In this document: positions 17,809-27,730 of the stretch, piece after piece
How the letters are laid out: each line of letters begins with the position of its first letter
Position numbering within the stretch: position 1 is the stretch's first letter
NCBI GenBank assembly: GCA_030064935.1
Contig: JASJEA010000060.1
Span: forward strand, 1-39,842
Direction: 5' to 3'
DNA from: Crocosphaera sp.
GTDB taxonomy: Bacteria > Cyanobacteriota > Cyanobacteriia > Cyanobacteriales > Microcystaceae
DNA: 39,842 nt
Position numbers and translations under genes: made by a program
Notes under the pieces: generated by a model
Databases searched by the model: none
What the model was told of the DNA's origin: nothing
What the model saw: only the letters and a program-made list of their open reading frames with translations

Positions 17809-20409
17809 ATGAATCAAAAATTATCATTCATCTTTTTGTTTATTTTAAGTTTAATTATTTCCCTGATCATCAACTGGCAAACATTTGCTATCTCTCAAAC
17901 TTTTAATATTAATTCTCTCGTTGAAAAAGGAGTTATCAAATACCAACAAGGGAATTATAGGGCCGCGATCCAAATTTGGCAACAAGCTTTAAATTTAGAA
18001 GAGATTAAAAATAATCTTAAAAATAAAGCTATTATTGAAGAAAATTTAGCTAGAACTTATCAAAAAGTTGGACAAACGGAACAAGAGATTGACTATTGGC
18101 AAAAAGCCATTGCTAATTATCAACAACTAAACCAAATTCAGCCAGTAGGAAGACTTTTGACAGAACAAGCACAAGCTTATAGTCGTCTCGGAAAACACCA
18201 AAAATCTCTTACCCTATTATGTAGTACAGAAATTGAAAAAAATAAGCTAATTTGTGGTCCTAATACTGCTTTAGAAATTGCTAAAACCTATCAAGATGAA
18301 CAAGGAGAAATTGCTGCTTTAGGTAGTTTGGGAGAAACTTATCGTTTGATGGGTAACTATGAAACAGCTATTTATATTTTAGAAACTGAAGCACTGACTA
18401 AAGTTAATAATTTAGATAATTCAAATTATGCTGCTTCTTTATTTAATAGTCTTGGAAATGTATATTTTGCTCAAGCAAAACGCTGGCAAACTCAAGCTAA
18501 TTCTGCTGAAGTTAGGAGTGCTACCACCACAGCAGAAAGATTTAAGAAGAATGCAGTAGAAAATAGTAAAATAGCCTTTTCTAATTATCAAAATGCCTTA
18601 CAATTAAATCAAACCAATCAAAATACTTCAGAAGAATTACAAACTTTACTTAATTTAACTCAACTCAAACAACAATTTTCTGATTTAATTTATACTAATG
18701 AGCTTCAAGAAAAAGCCTTAAAGTTACTGGACAAAATTCCTAACTCTTCAGCTAAAATTTATGCTGCCATTAATCTAGCGCTCGCCTCTCCTTTAAATGA
18801 ATGTCCTATTATTACATCTCTCTCTAACTCTGAATTAGAAAAGACATTAACAGAAGCTGTTGATAATGCAACTCAACTAAAAAGTACCCGCATACAGTCT
18901 TTTTCTTTAGGAGCATTGGCCCATTTTTATGAATGTGAAGGCCAATATAAAAAAGCTTCAAAACATACAAAATCTGCTCTTTTATTAGCTGAACAAGATC
19001 GAGCAGCTATTGACAGTTTATATCTCTGGGAATGGCAATTAGGACGCATTTTTGAAGCCTTAAAGCAGCCATCGAAAGCTATAGCTTCTTATGAAAGAGC
19101 TTATGGTATTTTAGAGAGTCTTCGTAGCGATATTTTAACAGCTAATCGCAATTTACAATTTGATTTTCGAGATAGCATTGAACCCCTTTATCGTCAATTA
19201 ATTGAGTTAATCTTGGCTCAAGAAAATTCCTCATCTAATCTATCATCTCAACCCTTTCTTAAAGGCTTACAAACCCTTGATTCTCTCAAATTAGCTGAAT
19301 TACAAAACTATTTAGGAGATGATTGTATTCTAACAGAAATTAATGAACAAGGAACACCACAAACATTCGTTGATCAAATCTTTAAAAAGTTAGAAAATAT
19401 TGGCACAGATACGGCTCTAATTATTCCGATTATTTTTCGAGATCGTTTAGCTATTTTATTAAGTTTACCTCAAGAAAAAATTAAGGTTTATTGGGTTAAT
19501 ATCACTGAAGATCAATTAAACAAAGATTTAGAATTATTCTGGAAAGAATTACAATCTTTTTATGATTTATCTCAATCTTTTAAAACCTCTGCTCAAAAGT
19601 TCTATGACATACTAATTCGTCCCTTTGAAACGGCTCTAGAGTCAGCAAAAATAAAAACATTAGTCTTTATTTTAGATGGTAATTTAAGAAATATTCCCAT
19701 GCCAGCACTTCATGACGGTAAACAATTTTTAATTGAAAGGTATGCCATTGCTACAACACCAAGTCTAACATTAACCACCTTAAGTTCTTCCAATCTTAGG
19801 GATTCTCCAGCGTTAGCGATGGGAGTTGCAGAAGAGTCAAATATTGCTCAAGAAAGTTATCCAGAATTGCCGAATGTTGAAACGGAACTTAAAAAAATTG
19901 TTGCTAGTTTTCCTGATAGTAAACTATTATTAAATGAAAACTTTACTCGTCCAAATTTACAACAAGAATTTCAAGAAACAACCTATCCTATTATTCATAT
20001 TGCCACCCACGGTAAATTCGGGACAATTCCTGAAGATAGCTTTTTAGTTATGGGTAATAATCAAAAACTAACCATTACTGATTTAGAACAAGATATTCGT
20101 AATTTTAATGAAAATTATAATCTTTTGGAGTTGCTTAGTTTAACCGCTTGTCAAACGGCCATTGGAGATGATCGCACAACATTAGGGTTAGCTGGAATTA
20201 CAGTACAAGCTGGTGTAAAAAGTACCTTAGCCTCTTTATGGTTTATTCGTGATGATTATGCAGAAACATTAATTACCGATTTTTATAACAACTTAAAAAA
20301 AGGAATCAGTAAAGCAGAAGCATTACAAGAAGCTCAAAAAAATCTCATCAAACAAGGAATCCATCCTGGTATTTGGAGTCCTTTTGTTTTAATAGGAAAT
20401 TGGTTATAA
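17809..20409 (+). CDS. Exported TPR-CHAT domain protein (caspase-like peptidase)
   Basis: 866 residues. The N-terminus has a signal-peptide or anchor-like segment (residues 5-29, very hydrophobic), so the protein is probably outside the cytoplasm. TPR-type helical repeats fill about 35-470 ('YQQGNYRAAIQIWQQAL', 'LGETYRLMGNYETAIYIL'). The CHAT domain occupies about 560-866 and keeps both catalytic dyad positions: His734 in 'IIHIATHG' and Cys781 in 'LTACQT'. CHAT proteins are clan CD (caspase/separase-like) proteases; the target is unknown. It starts 3 bases after the reading frame of the FHA C-terminal remnant, without a clear Shine-Dalgarno, implying translational coupling. A role in handling or cutting the co-encoded exoprotein is inference. 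The gene ends 22 bases from the convergent DUF928 gene. Confidence 0.88.
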   Translation: MNQKLSFIFLFILSLIISLIINWQTFAISQTFNINSLVEKGVIKYQQGNYRAAIQIWQQALNLEEIKNNLKNKAIIEENLARTYQKVGQTEQEIDYWQKAIANYQQLNQIQPVGRLLTEQAQAYSRLGKHQKSLTLLCSTEIEKNKLICGPNTALEIAKTYQDEQGEIAALGSLGETYRLMGNYETAIYILETEALTKVNNLDNSNYAASLFNSLGNVYFAQAKRWQTQANSAEVRSATTTAERFKKNAVENSKIAFSNYQNALQLNQTNQNTSEELQTLLNLTQLKQQFSDLIYTNELQEKALKLLDKIPNSSAKIYAAINLALASPLNECPIITSLSNSELEKTLTEAVDNATQLKSTRIQSFSLGALAHFYECEGQYKKASKHTKSALLLAEQDRAAIDSLYLWEWQLGRIFEALKQPSKAIASYERAYGILESLRSDILTANRNLQFDFRDSIEPLYRQLIELILAQENSSSNLSSQPFLKGLQTLDSLKLAELQNYLGDDCILTEINEQGTPQTFVDQIFKKLENIGTDTALIIPIIFRDRLAILLSLPQEKIKVYWVNITEDQLNKDLELFWKELQSFYDLSQSFKTSAQKFYDILIRPFETALESAKIKTLVFILDGNLRNIPMPALHDGKQFLIERYAIATTPSLTLTTLSSSNLRDSPALAMGVAEESNIAQESYPELPNVETELKKIVASFPDSKLLLNENFTRPNLQQEFQETTYPIIHIATHGKFGTIPEDSFLVMGNNQKLTITDLEQDIRNFNENYNLLELLSLTACQTAIGDDRTTLGLAGITVQAGVKSTLASLWFIRDDYAETLITDFYNNLKKGISKAEALQEAQKNLIKQGIHPGIWSPFVLIGNWL

Positions 20410-20431
20410 ATTTAGTAAATATTAACCATGA

Positions 20432-21169
20432 TCAATTATTTAATAAAAACTGTTCTAGACGGTCAATTCTCAATGAATCAGCACCTTGGTTAATGGTTGT
20501 TTTTTCGTAGGTTATAAGTTCCCGTACTAAAGTAACTCCAGCTTCTCCTAATTTTCCTGATGGTGATAATTTAATAGCTTCTTTCATAGCATCAAACCAT
20601 AACCCATATTCTCCATAAATATTGACTTTTTCTAAAGAATTATACGCATTGGCTAATTGATTTCTAAGAGTAGGTGAAGCGTTAACAATCTCAAAATAAA
20701 CGAGATCAGATAAAGCAGTTGACGGAGAATTAGGTTCACAGAAAATATTAACTTGACTAACATAAATTTTATTTGTTTTTAAGGGATTTTCCTCATTAGG
20801 TAAAGTAAAACTCATAATTCCTGAAGTCGTTGTCTTGGTTGTTTGATAAACCTTTTTATATTGATTATCCTGAATATATTCATAAACAATAAATTCCATT
20901 TGACGAGTTTGGTTATCATCAATGAACCAAACAAAAGTAGGATGATTTGATATTGTTTGTCCTACCCTATTCCGAGAAGCTAAAATAGTAGATAAAATGC
21001 TATTCTCATCACAACCTCTTGTGGCCGCAGAACCAGAAGAGGCGTTTGAAGGAGGTTTTTTTTGATTAGGTGGAGGAGTATAGGCTGCTTGAGCAGTAGA
21101 AATGTTAAAGAGGTTAAAACATAAAAAGGTCTTAATAAATATAGTGAAAGTAAAGGGTTTTTTCAGCAT
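20432..21169 (-). CDS. DUF928 family exported protein
   Basis: 245 residues beginning with a signal peptide (about 1-28, ending TAQA). A low-complexity Pro/Ser/Asn stretch follows, then the DUF928 core: 'TRGC', 'RVGQTISNHPTFVWFI', 'YEYIQDN', and a helical C-terminal part 'LYGLWFDAM'-like ('YGEYGLWFDAMKEAIKL') ending in 'LRIDRLEQFL'. DUF928 proteins are cyanobacterial, of unknown function, and recurrent neighbours of CHAT, CHASE2 and FHA-like genes (recollection of genome contexts). Last gene of the RR-kinase-DUF928 run, 41 bases after the kinase, suggesting a periplasmic accessory to that sensor or to the FHA/CHAT pair. Confidence 0.82.
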   Translation of the reverse strand: MLKKPFTFTIFIKTFLCFNLFNISTAQAAYTPPPNQKKPPSNASSGSAATRGCDENSILSTILASRNRVGQTISNHPTFVWFIDDNQTRQMEFIVYEYIQDNQYKKVYQTTKTTTSGIMSFTLPNEENPLKTNKIYVSQVNIFCEPNSPSTALSDLVYFEIVNASPTLRNQLANAYNSLEKVNIYGEYGLWFDAMKEAIKLSPSGKLGEAGVTLVRELITYEKTTINQGADSLRIDRLEQFLLNN

Positions 21170-21210
21170 AATATTTTTAGATGTTGAATCGTTAATTATA
21201 AAAGTTATTC

Positions 21211-23148
21211 CTATAATTTGAGTTGAAAATTTTTTATGTATTCAAAAATTTTTCTAATTTTTATAGAAATAGAATAAGAAGGTTTAACAGGCCATTTTAA
21301 TTGACATAATGTTCCTTTTGGGGATAAAACCTCTCGTTTGAAATCTCCCCCAATATTTTTCGCTAACATTTTACATTGTTGGGTTCCTCTTCCTTGATCA
21401 TTTGAAAACTGATTAATTCCATTATCTTTAATAACTAAATAATAAAAACCCTCTTTATTGTTACCGGTGGCATTAATCCGAGTGACTCCATGAGCGTGTT
21501 TCCCAATATTACATAAACCCTCTTCTAAAAACTGACATAGTTCTCTTTTTTGTTGGTAACTCAGATGTTTATCTTCAATGGGTTCAAAAGAACGTGCTTT
21601 AATTTTAAGGGTAATAAAGTTAGGTAAATTACGAGTTAAAGTATCAGTATAAACTTGATAAAATAGTTGGTGAAGAGGATGATTTAAGTCAAGTTTAGTT
21701 CCATTGACTAATCGTAGTGTTTCCTCTTTGCTAAGACAATCTAACTTAAGATATTCTCCTACGCTTCTAATTTCTTGATTCAATGTTTCTAATTCTTGCA
21801 ATAAAGTATCTTCTGTGATGTTTTTATCTCTTACTCCTTTTAGTAGATTAGCTAGGGTTTGTAATGGTCCATTATGAATAGTAGTAAAGGCATTTTCAAT
21901 GGTTAATTGACGAGTTTCTATTTCTGTTTTTATCTTCCTTTGATATTGAAAAAAACTAGCCAATAAAATACCATTTAGTCCTAAAACAACTAAAGAAGGT
22001 ACTAAAGGAATCCACAAACCAGATAATAATACTAAATAACTAGTTATAACTAAAGCAAAGCTACTGATAATAACAGTTAATAAAATTTTCTTGGGAGAAA
22101 CAATAAAACGACTAATAAGCAAACCAAATAATCCCCACAATATAATCCATAAATATTCAAAAATTTCGTTGTAACTTTTGATAAAAGGCCGTTTATCTTC
22201 TACTGAACTAATAATTTCACTAACAACATGACTTTGGAATTCAACTCCATAAATTTGTCCAGGTAATTCACTGGATTTTACGGCTGATGTATTAACAAAA
22301 TCTTTAATACTTGGAGAAGTAACTCCAATCATAATCACCCTATCTTTTAACCACTCAGGGTTAAAATTACCTTGCTCAATATCATTAAGACTCAAGCGAC
22401 GAAAAGGATTGACATTATTCCGAAAATTTACTAACATTTGCACCCCAAAATTATCCGCTTTTTGATAGCCTCCTGTATGACTGAAAAAGCGAGGAATTTC
22501 TACTAACTTAAATCTCATAGCATGAGCATCTTTTAGTCCATTTTTTAGTAATATTCCGTCTTGTCTTAGATAAAGCTCTGCTAATTTTAACGGAAAAGAA
22601 AAACCATATTCTTGAGGATTTTCGGGTTTAACACTTCCTAATAAACTTCTTCTTGTTCTACCATCTAAATCGATTAAGATATCAACAAATCCTATTTTAT
22701 CTGTAGATAGATTAGGTGGTTTACTAATAGGAGGGTATAAAATTTTTTCGACTCCGATTAAATTATCACTATTTTCAAATATTTTAACTAAGTTTTCATG
22801 GCCTGGTTCCACAGGAATATCTCGAACAATATCTAATCCAATTGCTCTGGGTTTAGATTGTTGTAATTTTTGAATAAGTTCTGCAATTTGTTGATCAGAT
22901 AAAGGATAAGTTCCTGCTTTTTTAATATCCTCTTCCGTAATTCCAATAATAACAATTCTTTCATCAGTAGATTCAGAAGGTCGTAAACGTAATAATAAAT
23001 CAAATGTCAACCATTCCCAGTTTTGAAATCCTCCTATTAAACGCAGGATTATCACTAAAGCAATCACAAGAAAACCAAGACTGATTGAGGGAATGAAGTC
23101 ACCTTGCTCACTTATTTTTTGGCATTTATTATAAAGTGATTTTAGCAT
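21211..23148 (-). CDS. CHASE2-domain sensor histidine kinase, NarL-partner type
   Basis: 645 residues. One membrane helix (about 23-42) leads to an extracytoplasmic CHASE2 domain (about 45-325; 'DERIVIIGITEEDI', 'RAIGLDIVRD', 'DRVIMIGVTSPSIKD', 'GVEFQSHVVSEI'). Three more membrane helices follow (about 332-398), then a cytoplasmic kinase half. The dimerization/phosphoacceptor region has His425 in 'IHNGPLQTL', resembling HisKA_3 kinases that pair with NarL-type regulators. The ATPase domain shows an N box ('EEGLCNIGKHA', Asn547), a G1-like 'DNG' (575-577) and 'GRGTQQ' (586-591). It starts 16 bases after the response regulator gene, its evident partner. The stimulus is unknown. The ATP-binding region is somewhat divergent, so kinase activity is likely but not certain. 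Confidence 0.88.
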   Translation of the reverse strand: MLKSLYNKCQKISEQGDFIPSISLGFLVIALVIILRLIGGFQNWEWLTFDLLLRLRPSESTDERIVIIGITEEDIKKAGTYPLSDQQIAELIQKLQQSKPRAIGLDIVRDIPVEPGHENLVKIFENSDNLIGVEKILYPPISKPPNLSTDKIGFVDILIDLDGRTRRSLLGSVKPENPQEYGFSFPLKLAELYLRQDGILLKNGLKDAHAMRFKLVEIPRFFSHTGGYQKADNFGVQMLVNFRNNVNPFRRLSLNDIEQGNFNPEWLKDRVIMIGVTSPSIKDFVNTSAVKSSELPGQIYGVEFQSHVVSEIISSVEDKRPFIKSYNEIFEYLWIILWGLFGLLISRFIVSPKKILLTVIISSFALVITSYLVLLSGLWIPLVPSLVVLGLNGILLASFFQYQRKIKTEIETRQLTIENAFTTIHNGPLQTLANLLKGVRDKNITEDTLLQELETLNQEIRSVGEYLKLDCLSKEETLRLVNGTKLDLNHPLHQLFYQVYTDTLTRNLPNFITLKIKARSFEPIEDKHLSYQQKRELCQFLEEGLCNIGKHAHGVTRINATGNNKEGFYYLVIKDNGINQFSNDQGRGTQQCKMLAKNIGGDFKREVLSPKGTLCQLKWPVKPSYSISIKIRKIFEYIKNFQLKL

Positions 23149-23164
23149 CTATTTTCATTAGAGG

Positions 23165-23845
23165 TTAATCAATTAATCCCTCTTCTCTGGCTCTAATTTC
23201 TGTTTGCACTCGCAGATTTTTTCCTTCTTTTTTAGAATCTTCTGGATAAATATCTAAAACATCTTGAATTTTTGTCCAGTAATGACGAACTGTTCGTTCA
23301 GCGACATTCATTTCCTTGGCTATCATTTTATCAGTCAATCCTTGCTCAAATGCAAGACTAAGCACTTCCAACCATTCTGATTTTATTTCTAATTGGGTTT
23401 TGAGGTCTTTTGTATGAGTAAGACCTTGTAATGACCAGTTCAACCGAGTTAGCATATCTTGGGTTGAAAGTATTTTATCTGCAAGGGTAAATCCTCCTTG
23501 ATGATTATCGATTTCGTGTTTAATTCGGGTTAAAGCTTTAATATAACTACTTTGTACCATTAAATTGAGTTGAGGATAGTCTTTCATCAATTGTTGAACC
23601 AATTGAATTCCTGTCTCAACTTGGGCCTTTATCCCAGGTTTTTCAGGAATTGAGAGATCGATAACCACCAAGTCTGGATCGATTGTGTTAACTTTATCTA
23701 AAAATTCTTCGGCTGTATTTGCTGTTAAGATTTCTGCTTCTGGATAATGTTTTTTGAGAATGTTAAATGTTCCTCCTAAGATTAAGGGATGATCATCTAC
23801 AATCACGATTTTGGGTTTTTGTGGAGATGAGCAAATTTGATTCAT
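23165..23845 (-). CDS. NarL/FixJ-type response regulator
   Basis: 226 residues. The receiver domain has the acidic pair Asp17-Asp18 ('IVDDHP'), phosphoacceptor Asp63 ('VVIDLS') and a serine pair at 99-100. A LuxR/NarL-type helix-turn-helix occupies about 160-198 ('TDKMIAKEMNVAERTVRHYWTKIQ'). First gene of the operon with the CHASE2 kinase and DUF928. Two inverted repeats lie immediately upstream (23859-23878 and 23887-23903) and are candidate sites for autoregulation. The C-terminal tail after the HTH (about 199-226) is charged and of unknown role. Confidence 0.9.
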   Translation of the reverse strand: MNQICSSPQKPKIVIVDDHPLILGGTFNILKKHYPEAEILTANTAEEFLDKVNTIDPDLVVIDLSIPEKPGIKAQVETGIQLVQQLMKDYPQLNLMVQSSYIKALTRIKHEIDNHQGGFTLADKILSTQDMLTRLNWSLQGLTHTKDLKTQLEIKSEWLEVLSLAFEQGLTDKMIAKEMNVAERTVRHYWTKIQDVLDIYPEDSKKEGKNLRVQTEIRAREEGLID

Positions 23846-23858
23846 TACAAGTATAGTC

Positions 23859-23878
23859 GTTTCAAATAAGTTTGAGAC
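23859..23878. promoter_or_regulatory. Inverted repeat just upstream of the response regulator
   Basis: GTTTCAAA-TAAG-TTTGAGAC: 8-base arms with one mismatch, 14 bases upstream of the ATG. Its size and symmetry suit a dimeric regulator's operator; autoregulation is inference. Confidence 0.4.
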
Positions 23879-23886
23879 AGAGGAAT

Positions 23887-23903
23887 GTGAGCATCTTGCT
23901 CAC
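23887..23903. promoter_or_regulatory. Perfect inverted repeat upstream of the response regulator
   Basis: GTGAGCA-TCT-TGCTCAC, perfect 7-base arms with a 3-base centre, about 42 bases upstream of the regulator start. It has no T tract, so it is a candidate operator or leader hairpin rather than a terminator. Confidence 0.4.
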
Positions 23904-23961
23904 TATGCTAATAAGAGGGGAGATTGATTTTGTCTCATTTTTATTTGAATTAACTATACCT

Positions 23962-23992
23962 AAAAAAAAGGGGGAAATACTCCCCTTTTTTT
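23962..23992 (-). terminator. Intrinsic terminator of rpoC1
   Basis: A G5/C4 stem with a short AT loop is flanked by A7-8 on one side and T7 on the other, 38 bases past the rpoC1 stop. Because both flanks are homopolymers it could work in either direction, but only rpoC1 reads into it. Confidence 0.8.
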
Positions 23993-24029
23993 GATAATAA
24001 AATAATCAGACAAAACGCACCCAAACCGA

Positions 24030-25916
<1,887 letters not shown>

Positions 25917-26050
25917 GTTTGATGGTTCTCAAAAATACGAAAAACAATTAACGATTCATGTTTGAAGGTTGACCCTGTTAAGAGTAGGAAATATGTACTG
26001 TTTTTTTTGGGGTCAAGGCACCGCAATTATAAATTATAAGCCAATATACT

Positions 26051-26079
26051 ATAATACACTTTTTAAGTTGGTTTTTCTA
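26051..26079 (-). promoter_or_regulatory. Candidate sigma70-type promoter for rpoC1
   Basis: On the minus strand TAGAAA (26079-26074), 17 bases, TATTAT (26056-26051). This predicts a start near 26045 and a leader of about 128 bases before the ATG at 25916. Confidence 0.45.
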
Positions 26080-26127
26080 TATGCCATCTAATCGTTTTGC
26101 CCTGTTTGGTTAGCGGGTTTTGAAAAT

Positions 26128-26148
26128 TTGTCAAGACTATGTTGACAA
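26128..26148. promoter_or_regulatory. Palindrome overlapping the -35 box upstream of the P450
   Basis: TTGTCAA-GACTATG-TTGACAA, perfect 7-base arms. The right arm contains the TTGACA -35 hexamer of the plus-strand promoter at 26142-26170, so a protein bound here would control that promoter. Confidence 0.45.
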
Positions 26149-26170
26149 GATTTAATATTACTGTTACATT
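26142..26170 (+). promoter_or_regulatory. Candidate sigma70-type promoter (plus strand) between rpoC1 and the P450
   Basis: Perfect TTGACA (26142-26147), 17 bases, TACATT (26165-26170, 4 of 6 matches). The predicted start is near 26177. A second inverted repeat, TTACTGT (26158-26164) and ACAGTAA (26184-26190), brackets the -10 and start. Confidence 0.5.
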
Positions 26171-26176
26171 AGTTAA

Positions 26177-26303
26177 CACAGGGACAGTAAACAAAATCTT
26201 AATTTCCAGGGGCTTTGTTTGCGATCTAAAATCGTGTGATTTCGGTATCTCCCATTGATATTGAGTTCTCCTAGAATACCTCGGCACATGACCGAGGTTT
26301 TTT
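26177..26303 (+). ncRNA. Candidate short terminated RNA or P450 leader
   Basis: From the predicted start near 26177 to the intrinsic terminator at 26279-26303 is about 127 bases without a convincing ORF. It can form an AAACAAA/TTTGTTT stem and a small CGAT/ATCG stem before the terminator. It could be a free-standing small RNA, or an attenuated leader of the P450 gene 45 bases downstream. No known family was recognised. Confidence 0.35.
26279..26303 (+). terminator. Intrinsic terminator upstream of the P450 gene
   Basis: Perfect stem CCTCGG (26279-26284) and CCGAGG (26292-26297) with a 7-base loop, followed by TTTTTTATTTTT. It is oriented for the plus strand and sits between the candidate promoter and the P450 start. 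Confidence 0.75.
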
Positions 26304-26347
26304 ATTTTTCATTATTATAGGAAAGGAAGAAATAATAAACTGCTGTC

Positions 26348-27730
26348 ATGAAAACGATTCCTGGCTCTAAAATTCCTGATTTCCTGCAAAAACTACAATG
26401 GATTTTTAACCCTACTGGCTATTTCCAAAGTAACCATCATCGCTATCCTGAAATATTTAGAGCTAACGGCATGGGGTTTGGAGGCAAGGTAATTATCACC
26501 AGTAACCCGGAAATTATACAGTATGTATTAACTCATGATCGCCAAGAATTTCTTTCTCCGAGTCGATTAAATACCCAGTTTCAGCCTGTATTGGGTAATT
26601 ATTCTGTGATTATGATAGACGGCGAGCGTCATCGTCAGCGTCGTCAGCTAGTGATGCCATCGTTTCATGGACAACGTCTTAAAGCTTATGGAGAGTTAAC
26701 CTGTCGCATCACAAAAGAAGCGATGGAGAAACTGCCAACGAATCAACCATTTTTGGCCAGGAATATCACCCAGGATATTTCCTTACAAGTCATTATGGAA
26801 GCGGTATTTGGTATTACCCAAGGGGAACGCTATCAAAAGTTACAGCAACTCCTCAAACAGCTATTGGATAATTTTAACTCTCCCATCACTTCGGCCTTGT
26901 TATTTTTCCCTGGATTACAACAAGATTGGGGCAAATGGAGTCCTTGGGGACAGTTTGTTGCCCAGCGCAAAGCCATTAATGAGTTACTCTATGCAGAAAT
27001 TAGCGATCGCCATGCTAACCCCGATGTAAATCGTCAGGATATTCTCTCTTTATTGATGGAAGCAAGAGATGAGCAAGGGGAAAGGATGAGGGATGAGGAA
27101 TTACGAGATGAGTTAATAACATTATTAATTGCAGGGTATGAAACCACTGCCTCAGCCATGGCTTGGGCTTTATATTGGCTGCATTATCATCCCCAGGTGA
27201 GAGAAAAATTGCTTGAAGAGTTGGACACCCTCTCTCCCAGTGCAGAAGGAATGGATATTTTCCGGCTCCCTTATTTAACTGCCGTTTGTAATGAAACCCT
27301 AAGACTCACCCCTTCAGGTATGCTCACTTTTCCCAGAGTTCCCCAAGAGACAGTGGAAATTGCAGGGTACACTTTTGAACCTGAGGATATGATTATGGGA
27401 TGTATCTATTTAACCCACAGACGGGAAGATATTTATTCTAACCCTGAACACTTTAACCCGGAAAGATTTATCAATCATCAATATAGTGCTTACGAATTCA
27501 TGCCTTTTGGGGGCGGAGCTCGTCGTTGTATGGGAGAAGCTTTGGCACAATTTGAGATGAAGTTAGTGGTTGCTACAATTATGTCTGAATATCAATTAAG
27601 ATTGGCTGATAGCAAACCAGAAACCCAAAAAAGACGAGGACTCACCTTAGCTCCAGCAAACGGTGTCAAAATGATTTTAGAAGGAAAACGAGAAGATAAA
27701 ACTGTTCGAGAATTAGCTTTATCTCAGTGA
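26348..27730 (+). CDS. Cytochrome P450, CYP110-like
   Basis: 460 residues, full length. Landmarks: 'PSFHGQRLKAYG' in the N-terminal third, typical of the cyanobacterial CYP110 group; I-helix oxygen-binding motif 'AGYETT' (262-267); K-helix ExxR at Glu316-Arg319; heme loop 'FGGGARRC' with the thiolate ligand Cys394. There is no N-terminal membrane anchor, so it is soluble or peripheral. CYP110 members hydroxylate fatty acids or terpenes in some species; the substrate here is not deducible. A purine-rich AGGAAAGGAAG precedes the ATG. No ferredoxin or reductase gene is adjacent. Confidence 0.95.
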   Translation: MKTIPGSKIPDFLQKLQWIFNPTGYFQSNHHRYPEIFRANGMGFGGKVIITSNPEIIQYVLTHDRQEFLSPSRLNTQFQPVLGNYSVIMIDGERHRQRRQLVMPSFHGQRLKAYGELTCRITKEAMEKLPTNQPFLARNITQDISLQVIMEAVFGITQGERYQKLQQLLKQLLDNFNSPITSALLFFPGLQQDWGKWSPWGQFVAQRKAINELLYAEISDRHANPDVNRQDILSLLMEARDEQGERMRDEELRDELITLLIAGYETTASAMAWALYWLHYHPQVREKLLEELDTLSPSAEGMDIFRLPYLTAVCNETLRLTPSGMLTFPRVPQETVEIAGYTFEPEDMIMGCIYLTHRREDIYSNPEHFNPERFINHQYSAYEFMPFGGGARRCMGEALAQFEMKLVVATIMSEYQLRLADSKPETQKRRGLTLAPANGVKMILEGKREDKTVRELALSQ

